A stretch of 48,619 nt of DNA from Prevotella sp. Its GTDB lineage: Bacteria > Bacteroidota > Bacteroidia > Bacteroidales > Bacteroidaceae. Positions 1 through 8,589 of this stretch are shown here, piece by piece (position 1 is the stretch's first letter; each line of letters starts with the position of its first letter). The DNA is taken from contig JAGCPV010000041.1 of assembly GCA_017965475.1 (NCBI GenBank), forward strand, positions 1 through 48,619, in the 5' to 3' direction. Under the pieces are notes generated by a model. It saw only the letters and a program-made list of their open reading frames with translations. It was not told where the DNA came from and made no database searches. Position numbers and translations under genes: made by a program.

Positions 1-366
1 AAGGTTCGTGCCGTTGCTTACGACTTTGTCTGCAATGGTGTTGAAGTTGGTGGCGGTTCACTCCGTATCCACGATGGCAAACTTCAGGAGAAGATGTTCC
101 AGATTCTCGGTTTCACTCCCGAGCGTGCAATGGCACAGTTCGGTTTCCTGATTAATGCCTTCAAATATGGTGCGCCTCCTCATGCAGGTTTGGCCTTCGG
201 TCTTGATCGTTTCGTGTCACTGATGGCAGGTCTCGACAGTATCCGTGACTGCATCGCCTTCCCGAAGAATAATTCTGGTCGTGATGTGATGTTGGATGCC
301 CCTGGAGAATTGGATCCAAAACAGTTGGAGGAACTGCAATTGAAAATTGATATTCGTCAAGAATAG
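1..366 (+). CDS. aspS: Aspartyl-tRNA synthetase, C-terminal fragment
   Basis: The reading frame is open from the first base, so this is the last 121 codons of a gene that begins outside the window. It contains the class II synthetase motif 3 region ([15 protein letters not shown]) with the ATP-binding arginine. Upstream are the bacterial AspRS strings [19 protein letters not shown] and [17 protein letters not shown], and downstream is the characteristic IAFPKN. The enzyme charges tRNA-Asp in the cytoplasm. It is a housekeeping gene and marks the chromosomal edge of the accessory region. Nothing looks damaged in the part that can be seen. Confidence 0.97.
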   Translation, partial: KVRAVAYDFVCNGVEVGGGSLRIHDGKLQEKMFQILGFTPERAMAQFGFLINAFKYGAPPHAGLAFGLDRFVSLMAGLDSIRDCIAFPKNNSGRDVMLDAPGELDPKQLEELQLKIDIRQE

Positions 367-421
367 TTTGTTTTTTGCCAAAAATGCTTAAATATCAATA
401 ACTTGTCTGAACAAATAGTGC

Positions 422-429
422 TACTTTTG
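422..429 (+). promoter_or_regulatory. Putative Bacteroidetes -7 element upstream of winged-helix gene
   Basis: TACTTTTG matches the TAnnTTTG -7 consensus and lies 53 bases before the ATG at 483. The best -33 candidate is a TTG at 403-405, which is only 16 bases away and so spaced shorter than usual. The leader would be roughly 45 nt and is A-rich. The call rests mainly on the -7 match. Confidence 0.5.
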
Positions 430-482
430 CACCAGCAAAAAAGAAGTACGAACTTCAATAAGTGTAATAATTATTAAGAACT

Positions 483-794
483 ATGGCAGAAAAGAAAGCA
501 ACAGCAAAGAAGGCTACTGAGACAAAGGCAGCCGCTGAAAAGAAGACCGCAACCGTTAAGAAGGCCGCTGCTCCTAAGGCAGCCGCTAAGTCTGTTCTCG
601 CAGTGAATGCAGAGAATGCAGGTTTCAAGGCAGGAGATGTTTATCAGGCACTGGCAGCAGCAGGTAAGGCTCTCACCGTTAAGGAGATTGCTAAGGCTGC
701 AAAGATCTCTGAGGAGGCAACTCTTCTCGGTCTGGGCTGGCTCTTCAAGGAGGGTAAGCTCGCTAACGATGGAGAGAAAGTTACTTTGGCATAA
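483..794 (+). CDS. Winged-helix protein with lysine/alanine-rich, H1-like N-terminal tail (DUF2582-like)
   Basis: This is a 103-residue protein. Residues 1 to about 38 are almost entirely Lys, Ala, Thr and Glu (repeats such as KKATAKKATETKAAAEKK), a histone-H1-like, probably disordered basic tail. Residues 40-103 form a compact helix-rich domain (GDVYQALAAAGKALTVKEIAKAA) ending in the turn LGWLFKEGKLAND, as in the small Bacteroidales winged-helix family DUF2582. A nucleic-acid-binding or nucleoid role is inferred from the tail and fold. It has its own promoter and terminator, so it is probably monocistronic. The 108-residue ORF on the opposite strand is a shadow. Confidence 0.8.
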   Translation: MAEKKATAKKATETKAAAEKKTATVKKAAAPKAAAKSVLAVNAENAGFKAGDVYQALAAAGKALTVKEIAKAAKISEEATLLGLGWLFKEGKLANDGEKVTLA

Positions 795-814
795 GACCAT
801 TTAACGAATGATAG

Positions 815-848
815 AAAAAGGTCGGTAAGTATCTTACCGGCCTTTTTT
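815..848 (+). terminator. Rho-independent terminator after the winged-helix gene
   Basis: The 10-bp stem (820-829 with 833-842, one G-U pair) has a 3-nt loop and is followed by six T (843-848) and preceded by A-run bases, so it may also work on the other strand. It separates the gene at 483 from the one at 855, whose ATG lies only six bases after the T-run. Confidence 0.9.
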
Positions 849-854
849 AATCAG

Positions 855-1193
855 ATGACATACGACCGTCAGATACTCAGGATCCTCACCGATGTGGGCG
901 ACAAGGGCATCAGCGTACAGCTGCTGGCCAAACATGTCTATAATCAGAACTCCACATTGTTTTATTCCCCTGATCTCTCTGAGATACACGCCTATGTCCA
1001 ACAATACCTATTGAAAAACTCAAAGTCATCATCCTCCTTGATTGAAAGCATGGAACAGCGTGGCTTTTATCGTCTGAACACCAGCCATAATGCCGATGCC
1101 CGACAGTTGGTACTGGAGTTCAGAGAACAATCGTCCGATGATGAAAAAGAAGAGAAACCTCAGCAGGATTTGTCCTTGGATTTGTTTGGATAA
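855..1193 (+). CDS. Conserved hypothetical protein, 112 aa
   Basis: No named family is recognised. Residues 1-75 look like a small alpha-helical, winged-helix-like domain (MTYDRQILRILTDVGDKG, then QLLAKHVYN and a MEQRGFYRLN strand/turn). Residues 90-112 are an acidic, low-complexity tail ending in LSLDLFG. A short acidic tail with a hydrophobic end often serves as a protein-docking peptide, but that is only inference here. The ATG sits just after the upstream terminator and no clear promoter lies between, so it may depend on read-through. Its stop codon directly abuts the stop of the convergent glycosyltransferase at 1194. Confidence 0.65.
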   Translation: MTYDRQILRILTDVGDKGISVQLLAKHVYNQNSTLFYSPDLSEIHAYVQQYLLKNSKSSSSLIESMEQRGFYRLNTSHNADARQLVLEFREQSSDDEKEEKPQQDLSLDLFG

Positions 1194-2321
1194 CTATTGT
1201 TTCCGTCTATAGACTTCATCATAGATATTTAGAAGCTGTTCTGCTGTCAGCCGCCATGAGAACAGTTGGGCTCTCTTCACACCATACTCCTCTTGTTTCC
1301 TGTAGAATTGATCATCCTTTTCCAGTAGGAGCATTTTCTCTGCAATCTCTTCTGGACTATCAGGATTAACAAGGATAGCGTTTGTTCCTCCGATCTCAGG
1401 CATTGAAGACGTGTTTGAAGTGATGACAGGGGTACCACAAGCCATGGCTTCTAAGAGTGGGATGCCGAAACTCTCTCTGAGTGAGGTATAAAGGAAGGCA
1501 AAGGCATTATTATAGATATAAGGCAAATCGCTATTGACGATATAGCCAGGCATCACAATGTAATTCCTGATATTCTCAATATGGTTTCTCTCAATGATGT
1601 CGTCTAAATAGCCTTTGTCGAGATCTGCCATCAATAGTTTGCGCTTGATATCAGATTTCTCCAGATACATGGAATAGGCAATCAGTGTCCGCTCCGTATT
1701 CTTCTTGGGATCCGTATTGCCGAGGAAGAAGAAATAGCCCAGATCGTCTATATATTTTTTATAGACCTGATCGACGTCTTGTGTGGGTTTGAACCATTCG
1801 TTGTACCCGTTATAGATCATTGTGATCCGCTCTTGCGGTATGTTGAGTTTGGATACAATATTGTCTCTTTCGAAGTTGGATACGGTGATGATGCACTTGC
1901 ATTTCTTGAGGATCTTGGGTACGACGAGCCTTCTGTAGAACCAGCCGAGATTCTGGTATAGAGACTTGTTGGATTTGTCGCGTGGCTCCAGAAAGATGAT
2001 GTCATGCAAGGTGAGAATGAGGGGAACCTTGCAATGGATAGGAGCGGTATTGCTCGTGCAGTGTAGCATATCGAGGTTGAGCTCCTTGACGGCCTTTGGT
2101 AAGGTGAACTGCTCCCATAATGGATAGAAGTTCCCACCGATCTCTATGATATGTACATTCTTGGTATCCTCAAGACATCTGTCTTCGCCAGGTGCAACGA
2201 ACACGAAGTATTTATTCCTGGTGTCCATCTTCTGCAGCTCCTTGATCTCCTGTAGCACGACATAGTCCATGCCGTGTTTGTTCTTTCGGAAAATGCGCTG
2301 TGCTTCTATACCTATTCTCAT
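1194..2321 (-). CDS. GT4-family glycosyltransferase
   Basis: This is a 375-residue GT-B fold protein. The N-terminal acceptor half ([20 protein letters not shown]) is followed by the donor-binding half, with [14 protein letters not shown] and the retaining-GT4 signature [20 protein letters not shown] (the E-x7-E region) near residue 285, then SSMPEIGG. It would transfer a nucleotide-activated sugar onto a lipid-linked glycan at the cytoplasmic face. The sugar cannot be read from sequence. Its start overlaps the stop of the upstream acetyltransferase gene by 4 bp (2318-2321), so the two genes form one translationally coupled minus-strand operon driven from the promoter at 2930-2961. Confidence 0.92.
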   Translation of the reverse strand: MRIGIEAQRIFRKNKHGMDYVVLQEIKELQKMDTRNKYFVFVAPGEDRCLEDTKNVHIIEIGGNFYPLWEQFTLPKAVKELNLDMLHCTSNTAPIHCKVPLILTLHDIIFLEPRDKSNKSLYQNLGWFYRRLVVPKILKKCKCIITVSNFERDNIVSKLNIPQERITMIYNGYNEWFKPTQDVDQVYKKYIDDLGYFFFLGNTDPKKNTERTLIAYSMYLEKSDIKRKLLMADLDKGYLDDIIERNHIENIRNYIVMPGYIVNSDLPYIYNNAFAFLYTSLRESFGIPLLEAMACGTPVITSNTSSMPEIGGTNAILVNPDSPEEIAEKMLLLEKDDQFYRKQEEYGVKRAQLFSWRLTAEQLLNIYDEVYRRKQ

Positions 2322-2908
2322 ATCTGTTTGATGACTTTTGCAGGAACACCTACCACAAGGGAATGTGGTGGTACGTCCTTGGTTACTACAGCACCTGCTG
2401 CTACTACAGAATGATGGCCGATGGTCACACCAGGCAGGACGACGGCATTCGCTCCGATCCAGATGTCATCTCCAATAGATACGGAATTGGTGCTAACACC
2501 TTGTTCGTCAATCCTTTTATCCGCATTATCGAAATTGTGATTGAGAGCCGTGATAGTGATTCCTTGTGCAAGATTCACATGGTTGCCGATGGTGACAGGA
2601 CCAATGATGGTGTTGTGCAACCCGATTCTGGTATGATCTCCAATCACAACATCCCCCACCGCATTATTGATGCAGGCAAACGACTCAACCACCGAGTAGT
2701 CCCCTAAACTGAACTTGCGATAGGGTGGGGTGTCCATCCTTGCAGAACGATGAATCACCGAATGTCTGCCTCGATGTTGGTATAGTGGTGCCAACATCCT
2801 GATATACCATCGTGGCCTGGTCTCCACTTGGTTCATGATCAGCCAATCCACAAATCTTTTCAATTTGGGACTGCCTTTGAAATTCTCTCTGATAACGTCG
2901 TTATTCAT
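2318..2908 (-). CDS. Left-handed beta-helix O-acetyltransferase (LbH/WcaF-type)
   Basis: This 196-residue protein has hexapeptide repeats of the form [LIV]-G-x4 through residues 75-190 ([51 protein letters not shown]), then [10 protein letters not shown], the typical acetyl-CoA-pocket end of maltose/serine acetyltransferase-like enzymes. The catalytic His is probably in ALNHNF. It likely O- or N-acetylates a sugar of the surface glycan in the cytoplasm. The start is the only ATG near the promoter; the inferred leader is about 15 nt. It is the first gene of a two-gene operon with the GT4 at 1194. Confidence 0.9.
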   Translation of the reverse strand: MNNDVIRENFKGSPKLKRFVDWLIMNQVETRPRWYIRMLAPLYQHRGRHSVIHRSARMDTPPYRKFSLGDYSVVESFACINNAVGDVVIGDHTRIGLHNTIIGPVTIGNHVNLAQGITITALNHNFDNADKRIDEQGVSTNSVSIGDDIWIGANAVVLPGVTIGHHSVVAAGAVVTKDVPPHSLVVGVPAKVIKQI

Positions 2909-2929
2909 CCCCTTTCACTTTTATGACCA

Positions 2930-2961
2930 CAAAAGTACAATTATTTTTGTATAATTCCAAA
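2930..2961 (-). promoter_or_regulatory. Bacteroidetes promoter for the acetyltransferase/GT4 operon
   Basis: On the minus strand, -33 TTTG (2958-2961), a 20-bp spacer and -7 TACTTTTG (2930-2937) match the consensus exactly. It is interleaved with the oppositely facing promoter at 2946-2977. Confidence 0.8.
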
Positions 2962-2977
2962 TTTTTTCCTATTTTTG
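2946..2977 (+). promoter_or_regulatory. Bacteroidetes promoter for the GT4 tandem pair
   Basis: -33 TTTG (2946-2949), a 20-bp spacer and -7 TATTTTTG (2970-2977). The start codon at 3059 is about 80 bases downstream, so this leader is long for the window. The leader contains a small hairpin (CTTGC, 5-nt loop, GCAAG, near 3000-3014). Confidence 0.8.
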
Positions 2978-3058
2978 CAGAAAAATAAGAAAAAAGATTC
3001 TTGCAGTAAGCAAGATCTTTGCCGTTAATCACTACATTGTGTCTATTGTATAAGTTTG

Positions 3059-4213
3059 ATGACTGAAAAAAAATATAATATTGTATATTGTACGCCTTCT
3101 CTGTATGTTGCTGGGGGGCTTGAACGTGTTTTGACTTTAAAGGCCAATTATTTTGCAGAGCACTATCAGTATAATATTACTATTATTTTGACAGATGGTT
3201 TGGGAAAGCCTTTTTATTATCCAGTTTCGGATAAAATAAAGATTGTTAACCTTGATATCAATTTCGAAGAACTATGGACTTGTTCTTTCTATAAGAAGGT
3301 TATCCTGTATCTAAAGAAACAAAGAGTATTTCGGAGGAAATTAAGTAGAGAATTAATAAGGATTAAGCCAGATATTACGATAAGTCTGTTACGCCGTGAA
3401 ATAAACTTTATTACCAAAATAAAAGATGGTAGCAAGAAAATAGGAGAAATACATGTTAATCGTTCTAATTATCGAAATTTTGAAGAAAGTGAAGCGAACT
3501 TCTTCAAGAAACTCTTTTCTCGATATTGGATGAACAGTTTGACTGCAAAACTGAAGAAACTTGATAAGTTTGTTGTCTTGACTGAAGAAGATAGACTCCA
3601 GTGGCATGGATTGAATAATGTCATAGTGATACCAGATCCTTTGTCTTTTCATCCTAGATCGGTGAGTACTCTCACAACAAAGAGAGTTATTGCCGTAGGA
3701 CGGTATGTATATCAGAAAGGCTTTGATTTGTTGTTGCGAGCATGGTCAAAAGTGGAAAAATGTTGTCCGGAGTTAGAGTTAGCTATATATGGTCAGGGAA
3801 TACGTGAACCATATGAATCATTAATAGATGAATTGAAAATCGAAAGGAATAGATGTCATCTTTATGGCCCTACTGCTGATATTGAAAGTGAGTATCTTAA
3901 TAGTTCGATTTTTGTATTAAGTTCACGTTTTGAAGGTTTTGGTATGGTTATTGTGGAGGCGATGGCATGTGGTTTGCCTGTTATCTCTTTTGATTGCCCT
4001 TGTGGCCCCAAAGATATTATAACAGATGGCGTAAATGGCTTTTTGATAGAGAAAGAGAATGTTGATGAATTGGCAAAGAGTATAATCTCTTTAGCGGAAT
4101 CTCCAGATTTGGCCAATAAGATCAAATATAATGCACAGATTCGTTCTCGTGATTTTGACATAGATACTGTGGCAGGCAAATGGAAGAGTTTGTTTGATAG
4201 TTTGTCGTATTAG
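3059..4213 (+). CDS. GT4-family glycosyltransferase (first of a tandem pair)
   Basis: A 384-residue GT-B protein. The N-terminal loop YCTPSLYVAGGLERVL is the glycine-rich GT4 start. The donor domain has VGRYVYQKGFDLLLRAW near residue 215 and FEGFGMVIVEAMACGLPVI near 292-310. ATG at 3059 is chosen over an in-frame TTG at 3056 because it begins at the family N-terminus. It closely resembles the next gene over its whole length, so the pair arose by duplication. It is AT-rich compared with the acyltransferase block at 12.8-15.8 kb. It probably adds one sugar to the lipid-linked repeat unit; donor unknown. Confidence 0.93.
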   Translation: MTEKKYNIVYCTPSLYVAGGLERVLTLKANYFAEHYQYNITIILTDGLGKPFYYPVSDKIKIVNLDINFEELWTCSFYKKVILYLKKQRVFRRKLSRELIRIKPDITISLLRREINFITKIKDGSKKIGEIHVNRSNYRNFEESEANFFKKLFSRYWMNSLTAKLKKLDKFVVLTEEDRLQWHGLNNVIVIPDPLSFHPRSVSTLTTKRVIAVGRYVYQKGFDLLLRAWSKVEKCCPELELAIYGQGIREPYESLIDELKIERNRCHLYGPTADIESEYLNSSIFVLSSRFEGFGMVIVEAMACGLPVISFDCPCGPKDIITDGVNGFLIEKENVDELAKSIISLAESPDLANKIKYNAQIRSRDFDIDTVAGKWKSLFDSLSY

Positions 4214-4220
4214 GGTTGTT

Positions 4221-5387
4221 ATGGAGATGAAGCGCTACAAGATTGTGTATTGTACTCCTTCCTTATATATGGCGGGAGGAGTAGAGCGCGTCTTGACGTT
4301 GAAGGCTAATTACTTTGCGGAGTATTATGGATATGATGTAACAATTGTTTTGACAGATGGAGAGAATGAACCGTTCTTTTTCCCGTTGTCTCCCAAAGTA
4401 AAAGTCATCAATCTTGGTATCCATTTTGAAGAATTGTGGCATCATTCTATATTAATGAAGATATGTCTTTATATTCCCAAACAACACATATATAAAAAAC
4501 AATTAGCAAAAGTACTAAATCAAATAAGACCGGACTTTACTATTAGCACATTACGGCGTGAGATTAATTTTCTTTCCAGTTTAAAAGATGGGAGCAAGAA
4601 AATAGGAGAGATCCATATTAATAAGGCCAACTTCCGTAATTTTACTCCTAATAGAACAAATGCTCTCAAGAAACTATTTGCCAAATATTGGATGCATGGC
4701 TTAGTGACTAAAATTAAGAGCTTGGATAAGTTTGTTGTCCTTACTGAATATGATCGAGACGCATGGCGGGAAATACCAGAGGTTGATGTCATACCCAATC
4801 CTCTTCCTTTTTATCCTGACCAAGTGAATTATCCAAGGCGAAAACGAGTAATTGTTGTTGGCAGGTATTTTGATGATAAAGGTTATGATTTGCTTTTGAA
4901 AGTCTGGTCAATTGTTGAAAAGGAGAATAAAGATTGGGTGTTGGATCTTTATGGAGATGGTGATAGACCGTATTATGAAGGAATTGCTGATCGTCTTGAA
5001 TTGGATAGGCAGCGTTGTCATTTATACGGTAGTATTGTGGATGTCCAGAAGGAATATTTAGATAGTTCTTTGTTTGTATGTCCTTCTCGTTTCGAAGGAT
5101 TCGGGATGGGGATTATAGAAGCTATGGCATGCGGATTGCCTGTTGTCGCCTTCGATTGCGAGTGGGGCCCCCGTTCTATTATTACAAATGGTGTTGATGG
5201 CATATTAGTTGAGAAAGGCAATGTTGAAAAGATGGCGGAAACCATCCTCACATTAATACAGTCTCCTGATAAATTGTCTCAAATGGGGGTGAAAGCCAGA
5301 CAAAACGTGTCTCGTTATGATATGGCGATAATTTCAGAAGAATGGAGAAGGCTATTTGATAGATTATCGGTATGCAATACGAAATAA
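4221..5387 (+). CDS. GT4-family glycosyltransferase (second of the tandem pair)
   Basis: A 388-residue paralogue of the preceding gene: KIVYCTPSLYMAGGVERVLT matches it nearly residue for residue, and the donor motifs are VVGRYFDDKGYDLLLKVW and FEGFGMGIIEAMACGLPVV (near residue 290). A longer TTG-initiated frame (4194) would overlap the upstream gene. The ATG at 4221, seven bases after the previous stop, fits the family start; the ATG at 4227 is also possible. The 3' end overlaps the next GT2 by 16 bp, so all are co-transcribed. Donor and acceptor are unknown. Confidence 0.92.
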   Translation: MEMKRYKIVYCTPSLYMAGGVERVLTLKANYFAEYYGYDVTIVLTDGENEPFFFPLSPKVKVINLGIHFEELWHHSILMKICLYIPKQHIYKKQLAKVLNQIRPDFTISTLRREINFLSSLKDGSKKIGEIHINKANFRNFTPNRTNALKKLFAKYWMHGLVTKIKSLDKFVVLTEYDRDAWREIPEVDVIPNPLPFYPDQVNYPRRKRVIVVGRYFDDKGYDLLLKVWSIVEKENKDWVLDLYGDGDRPYYEGIADRLELDRQRCHLYGSIVDVQKEYLDSSLFVCPSRFEGFGMGIIEAMACGLPVVAFDCEWGPRSIITNGVDGILVEKGNVEKMAETILTLIQSPDKLSQMGVKARQNVSRYDMAIISEEWRRLFDRLSVCNTK

Positions 5388-6403
5388 CTTTGGGAATACC
5401 AGTCTATGCTGCAGCCGACTACATTGCTGAGACAATGAAGTCGGCTTTAGGTCAGACATATTCAAATATAGAATTTCTGATAGTTGATGATCGTGCAGAT
5501 GATGGTACAATAGATATAGTAGAACATATTAAACGAGACCATCTTCGTGGAAAAGATATACGCATTATTCGTAATGATAAGAATATGGGTGTAAGTTACT
5601 GTCGTAATTTGATAATGGATGAAGCTCGGGGTAAATATCTTTATTTTTTGGACTCAGATGATACGATAGAATCATATACAATTCAGTTGCTTATAGATGC
5701 GATTAAGGCTTTCCAAGCCCAGGTGGCATATGCTTCTTATGATATTATTGATTCTGTTAAGGGCTCGGTTGTTCGTACATACCAGAAAGATAAGTTACAA
5801 CTGTCTCAGGAAGGAGAATTAGCCATCTATGCGTTCAAGAATACTCATATTTTTCACGTATCAGTCTGTAATGTTCTGGTAGATGTCGATTTCCTTCGAA
5901 AAACGGGTGTAAGGTTTATTGATACAAATTTCTGGGAAGATATGGCTTTTACTACAGAATTGATTACAAAAGTTAGTAGGGCTGTACTACTGCCAGATGT
6001 TACATATCATTATCTCCAACATCCAGAGTCTTTATCGCACTATCGGGAAAGGGATTTGCTGACAAAGGAGGAAATCATGCAGAATGCTTCAACAATAGCC
6101 TACCTGAAAGGAAAGGCTAAAGAAATGAAGGGTCATTCCTGTTTACCTTTCCTTTGTTCTTATCTGGAAATGAATAGCTTCTACATGGTGTGTCATATTT
6201 TGAAACGTAATAGTCGAATTGTTCCAAAGATATCTTGTTCAGAAATGCAACAAATTCTGCAACATCCATTTGGTCTTTGTGATGTTCTTCATTTCCGTAA
6301 TGAGCGATGGCAGAATATATGGTTCTGGTTGTTAGGTCGTATGCCGATCTTTATCGCTATATCATCTGTTTGGTTATTGGGTAAGATTAAAAGAGTTATT
6401 TAA
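5372..6403 (+). CDS. GT2-family (GT-A) glycosyltransferase
   Basis: A 343-residue protein starting with the GT2 strand ITLGIPVYAAADYIAETMKS. It has the nucleotide-binding segment FLIVDDRADDGTIDIV and the metal-binding DxD in YLYFLDSDDTIES (around residue 95), then the catalytic-base region WEDMAFTTELI near residue 190. The last 35 residues are hydrophobic (WQNIWFWLLGRMPIFIAISS), suggesting membrane association. It overlaps the upstream GT4 gene by 16 bp and is followed after 1 bp by the gene at 6405, so it sits in a four-gene glycosyltransferase operon. Confidence 0.92.
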   Translation: MQYEITLGIPVYAAADYIAETMKSALGQTYSNIEFLIVDDRADDGTIDIVEHIKRDHLRGKDIRIIRNDKNMGVSYCRNLIMDEARGKYLYFLDSDDTIESYTIQLLIDAIKAFQAQVAYASYDIIDSVKGSVVRTYQKDKLQLSQEGELAIYAFKNTHIFHVSVCNVLVDVDFLRKTGVRFIDTNFWEDMAFTTELITKVSRAVLLPDVTYHYLQHPESLSHYRERDLLTKEEIMQNASTIAYLKGKAKEMKGHSCLPFLCSYLEMNSFYMVCHILKRNSRIVPKISCSEMQQILQHPFGLCDVLHFRNERWQNIWFWLLGRMPIFIAISSVWLLGKIKRVI

Positions 6404-6404
6404 T

Positions 6405-7550
6405 ATGAGGATATTATTTTTAGTATATCATGGTTTCTCTGAGCATAGTGGTATCTCAAAGAAAATCCACTATCAGGTGAAAGGTTTGCGTGAAAATGGT
6501 CATGACGTACGTCTCTGTTACTATGGTTTCGCAGAAAATGGACATCGCTGTCGTTATATAGATGATGTCATATTGAAAGATTATGGAACAGGACGCTTAG
6601 CTGCTATAAGGCAGCGCATGAGTTACGGATGTATATACAACTACTGCATACGTGAGAATATCGAGTTTATCTATGCTCGCAGTTTTATGAATGCAAGTCC
6701 CTGGCTTACTGGATTGTTCAAGAAACTTCAGCGTGCTGGTATTCATGCAGTCACAGAGATCCCTACATACCCATATGACTCAGAGTTTAGTCCCCATATA
6801 TGGAAGCAGCCATTGCGCCTTATCATTGACAAATGGTTTCGTCACAGCCTTTATCGGTATATGGATGCTATGGTGACTTTCTCTGATGCAAAAGAGATAT
6901 TCGGTCAGAGAACAATTAATATTAGTAATGGTGTGGATTTTGACAGTATTCCCATACATCATTATCATGCTCCTTCTGATGGCTCTATTCATCTGATAGG
7001 TGTAGCAGAGGTTCATATCTGGCATGGATTTGATCGTCTGATAGCAGGGATAGGTGAGTATTACAAGAATACACAAAATCCTCGTCAAGTTTATTTCCAT
7101 ATAGTAGGAGGCGTCCATCCGCATCATAGGTATAAAGCTAATCAGTTTCACCCAGGATTACAAGCTATCATAGATAAGTATGGAATACAGGATCATATTA
7201 TTTTCCATGGTCAGTTGTTTGGTGAAGAACTGGATGAGGTTTTCAATATGTCATGTTTCGCCATTGGTTCACTTGGGCGTCACCGTAGTGGGATTACGAT
7301 TATTAAGACGTTAAAGAACCGTGAATATGCTACTCGCGGACTCCCTTTCATATACAGTGAACAGGATAGTGACTTTGATCATCAATCCTATGTGTTGAAG
7401 GCCTCTGCTGATGAGACTCCCATTGATATTCAACAGATTCTTGACTTCATTAATCGGTTCACGATGAAACCTGCGGATATACGTAAGACCGTAGAACATC
7501 TGTCATGGAAAATCCAGATGCAAAAGGTGGTTGAGAAAATAGCAGTCTAA
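6405..7550 (+). CDS. GT4-like glycosyltransferase, divergent
   Basis: A 381-residue GT-B protein. The start MRILFLVYHGFSEHSGISKK has the GT4 glycine loop, and SNGVDFDSIPI precedes the donor domain. In place of the usual E-x7-E box it reads GITIIKTLKNREYATRGLPF: the first acidic residue is replaced by Lys while the second Glu is kept, a pattern seen in one branch of capsule GT4 enzymes. It therefore may use a different donor geometry. It is the last gene of the operon starting at 3059 and ends three bases from the convergent Stealth gene. Confidence 0.85.
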   Translation: MRILFLVYHGFSEHSGISKKIHYQVKGLRENGHDVRLCYYGFAENGHRCRYIDDVILKDYGTGRLAAIRQRMSYGCIYNYCIRENIEFIYARSFMNASPWLTGLFKKLQRAGIHAVTEIPTYPYDSEFSPHIWKQPLRLIIDKWFRHSLYRYMDAMVTFSDAKEIFGQRTINISNGVDFDSIPIHHYHAPSDGSIHLIGVAEVHIWHGFDRLIAGIGEYYKNTQNPRQVYFHIVGGVHPHHRYKANQFHPGLQAIIDKYGIQDHIIFHGQLFGEELDEVFNMSCFAIGSLGRHRSGITIIKTLKNREYATRGLPFIYSEQDSDFDHQSYVLKASADETPIDIQQILDFINRFTMKPADIRKTVEHLSWKIQMQKVVEKIAV

Positions 7551-7553
7551 TAG

Positions 7554-8567
7554 CTACTTTTCAAAAGAAGACTTGCTCGGAAATTTCTGTTCAAGCATTC
7601 TCACTAAGGCATTATCGATATATTTAAAATCGTCATCTGGGCATAATGATGTGTCGTTCAGGCATATTGAGACGATGTCGGTATTGTTTAGCGCTTTTTC
7701 GATGTCATCGATAACTCCTTTGTCATAGATGTGGATTGTCGCATATTTCCTCTGTTTTGGATAGAACAGGTTTTTGGCCAATTGCCAATAGCGGAATATG
7801 TAAGGATTAGCAATGACTTCCTCCCTAAAACGAGTACAGCTGGCTTGCAAGAATTTTGATTCTTTCTCCCACACTTCTTCAAATGTAGATTTCAGAAATG
7901 CTTGTTCGGAATGATAGTTGGAAAAGCCGACAAAAAGTCTTTGTTTCAACAATATGCAACTCATAATGAATCCCTTAATGCCTAAATGGAAACCAAACCA
8001 CCTCCATGGTGATTGACATACAGTTTTCCATCGGTTGAAATGAGCATTGACGATGCCAACGTCAGCAAGCATTGACATGTAGATGCTGAATTTTTCTTCT
8101 GGGGTATAAATGGGCACATTAAAACATGACTCCTTGTTATTGTCACATGGATAGCCTTTTTTGAAATAGTAATCAGGGGCGACAGGTCTATTTAATATGA
8201 TATCATCATTGAAATATACAAAATGCTCTGACAACCCTTTTATGCGATGGAGATTTAATTCTATAGTACAGGAGTTGAAAGTTGGTAAGCATTCTTTGGG
8301 TATATAATCTTCATGTCTGACAAGCTCCAGTTTGGGGTTATCTTCATTAATCCATTCAGGGAATTTCCCGTTGGTAACTAAGAAAACTTTATGTACCCAG
8401 GGAGCATACATTTCAACAGACCGGAACCAATATTGAAAGATGTTCATATCCCTGAATCTTGCTTTCGATTTATCTCCCTTGGCATTTGGCTTGTAGTATT
8501 CATACTGTTTCTGCCATTCAGGGTCTGTAGAGTCTAACCATGTTACAACAAAATCGATTTTGTCCAT
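7554..8567 (-). CDS. Stealth-family sugar-phosphate transferase
   Basis: This 337-residue protein has all Stealth blocks in order: CR1 IDFVVTWLDSTDPEW (residues 4-18), CR2 RFRDMNIFQYWFRSVEMYAP through FVYFNDDIIL (residues 38-125), CR3 NAHFNRWKTVC with WRWFGFHLG, and CR4 NYHSEQAFLKSTFEEVWE plus SICLNDTSL near the C-terminus. Stealth enzymes transfer hexose-1-phosphate from a nucleotide sugar and make phosphodiester-linked capsules; several help bacteria evade host immunity. It is 22 bp downstream of the GT2 at 8590 and probably shares its promoter. The product would make the local glycan phosphodiester-containing; this is inference. Confidence 0.93.
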   Translation of the reverse strand: MDKIDFVVTWLDSTDPEWQKQYEYYKPNAKGDKSKARFRDMNIFQYWFRSVEMYAPWVHKVFLVTNGKFPEWINEDNPKLELVRHEDYIPKECLPTFNSCTIELNLHRIKGLSEHFVYFNDDIILNRPVAPDYYFKKGYPCDNNKESCFNVPIYTPEEKFSIYMSMLADVGIVNAHFNRWKTVCQSPWRWFGFHLGIKGFIMSCILLKQRLFVGFSNYHSEQAFLKSTFEEVWEKESKFLQASCTRFREEVIANPYIFRYWQLAKNLFYPKQRKYATIHIYDKGVIDDIEKALNNTDIVSICLNDTSLCPDDDFKYIDNALVRMLEQKFPSKSSFEK

Positions 8568-8589
8568 GATAAATAGTATATGGGAGTAA

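Noticed and set aside
2909..3055. Invertible promoter of the Bacteroides capsule type
   Set aside because: The promoters are divergent, but no inverted-repeat pair of suitable length flanks them and no recombinase gene or UpxY-like antiterminator is visible.
3056..3058. TTG starts for several genes (3056, 4194, 9656, 15903, 20278, 27358)
   Set aside because: In each case an in-frame ATG shortly downstream matches the family N-terminus, and promoters or upstream genes cover some of the TTG sites.
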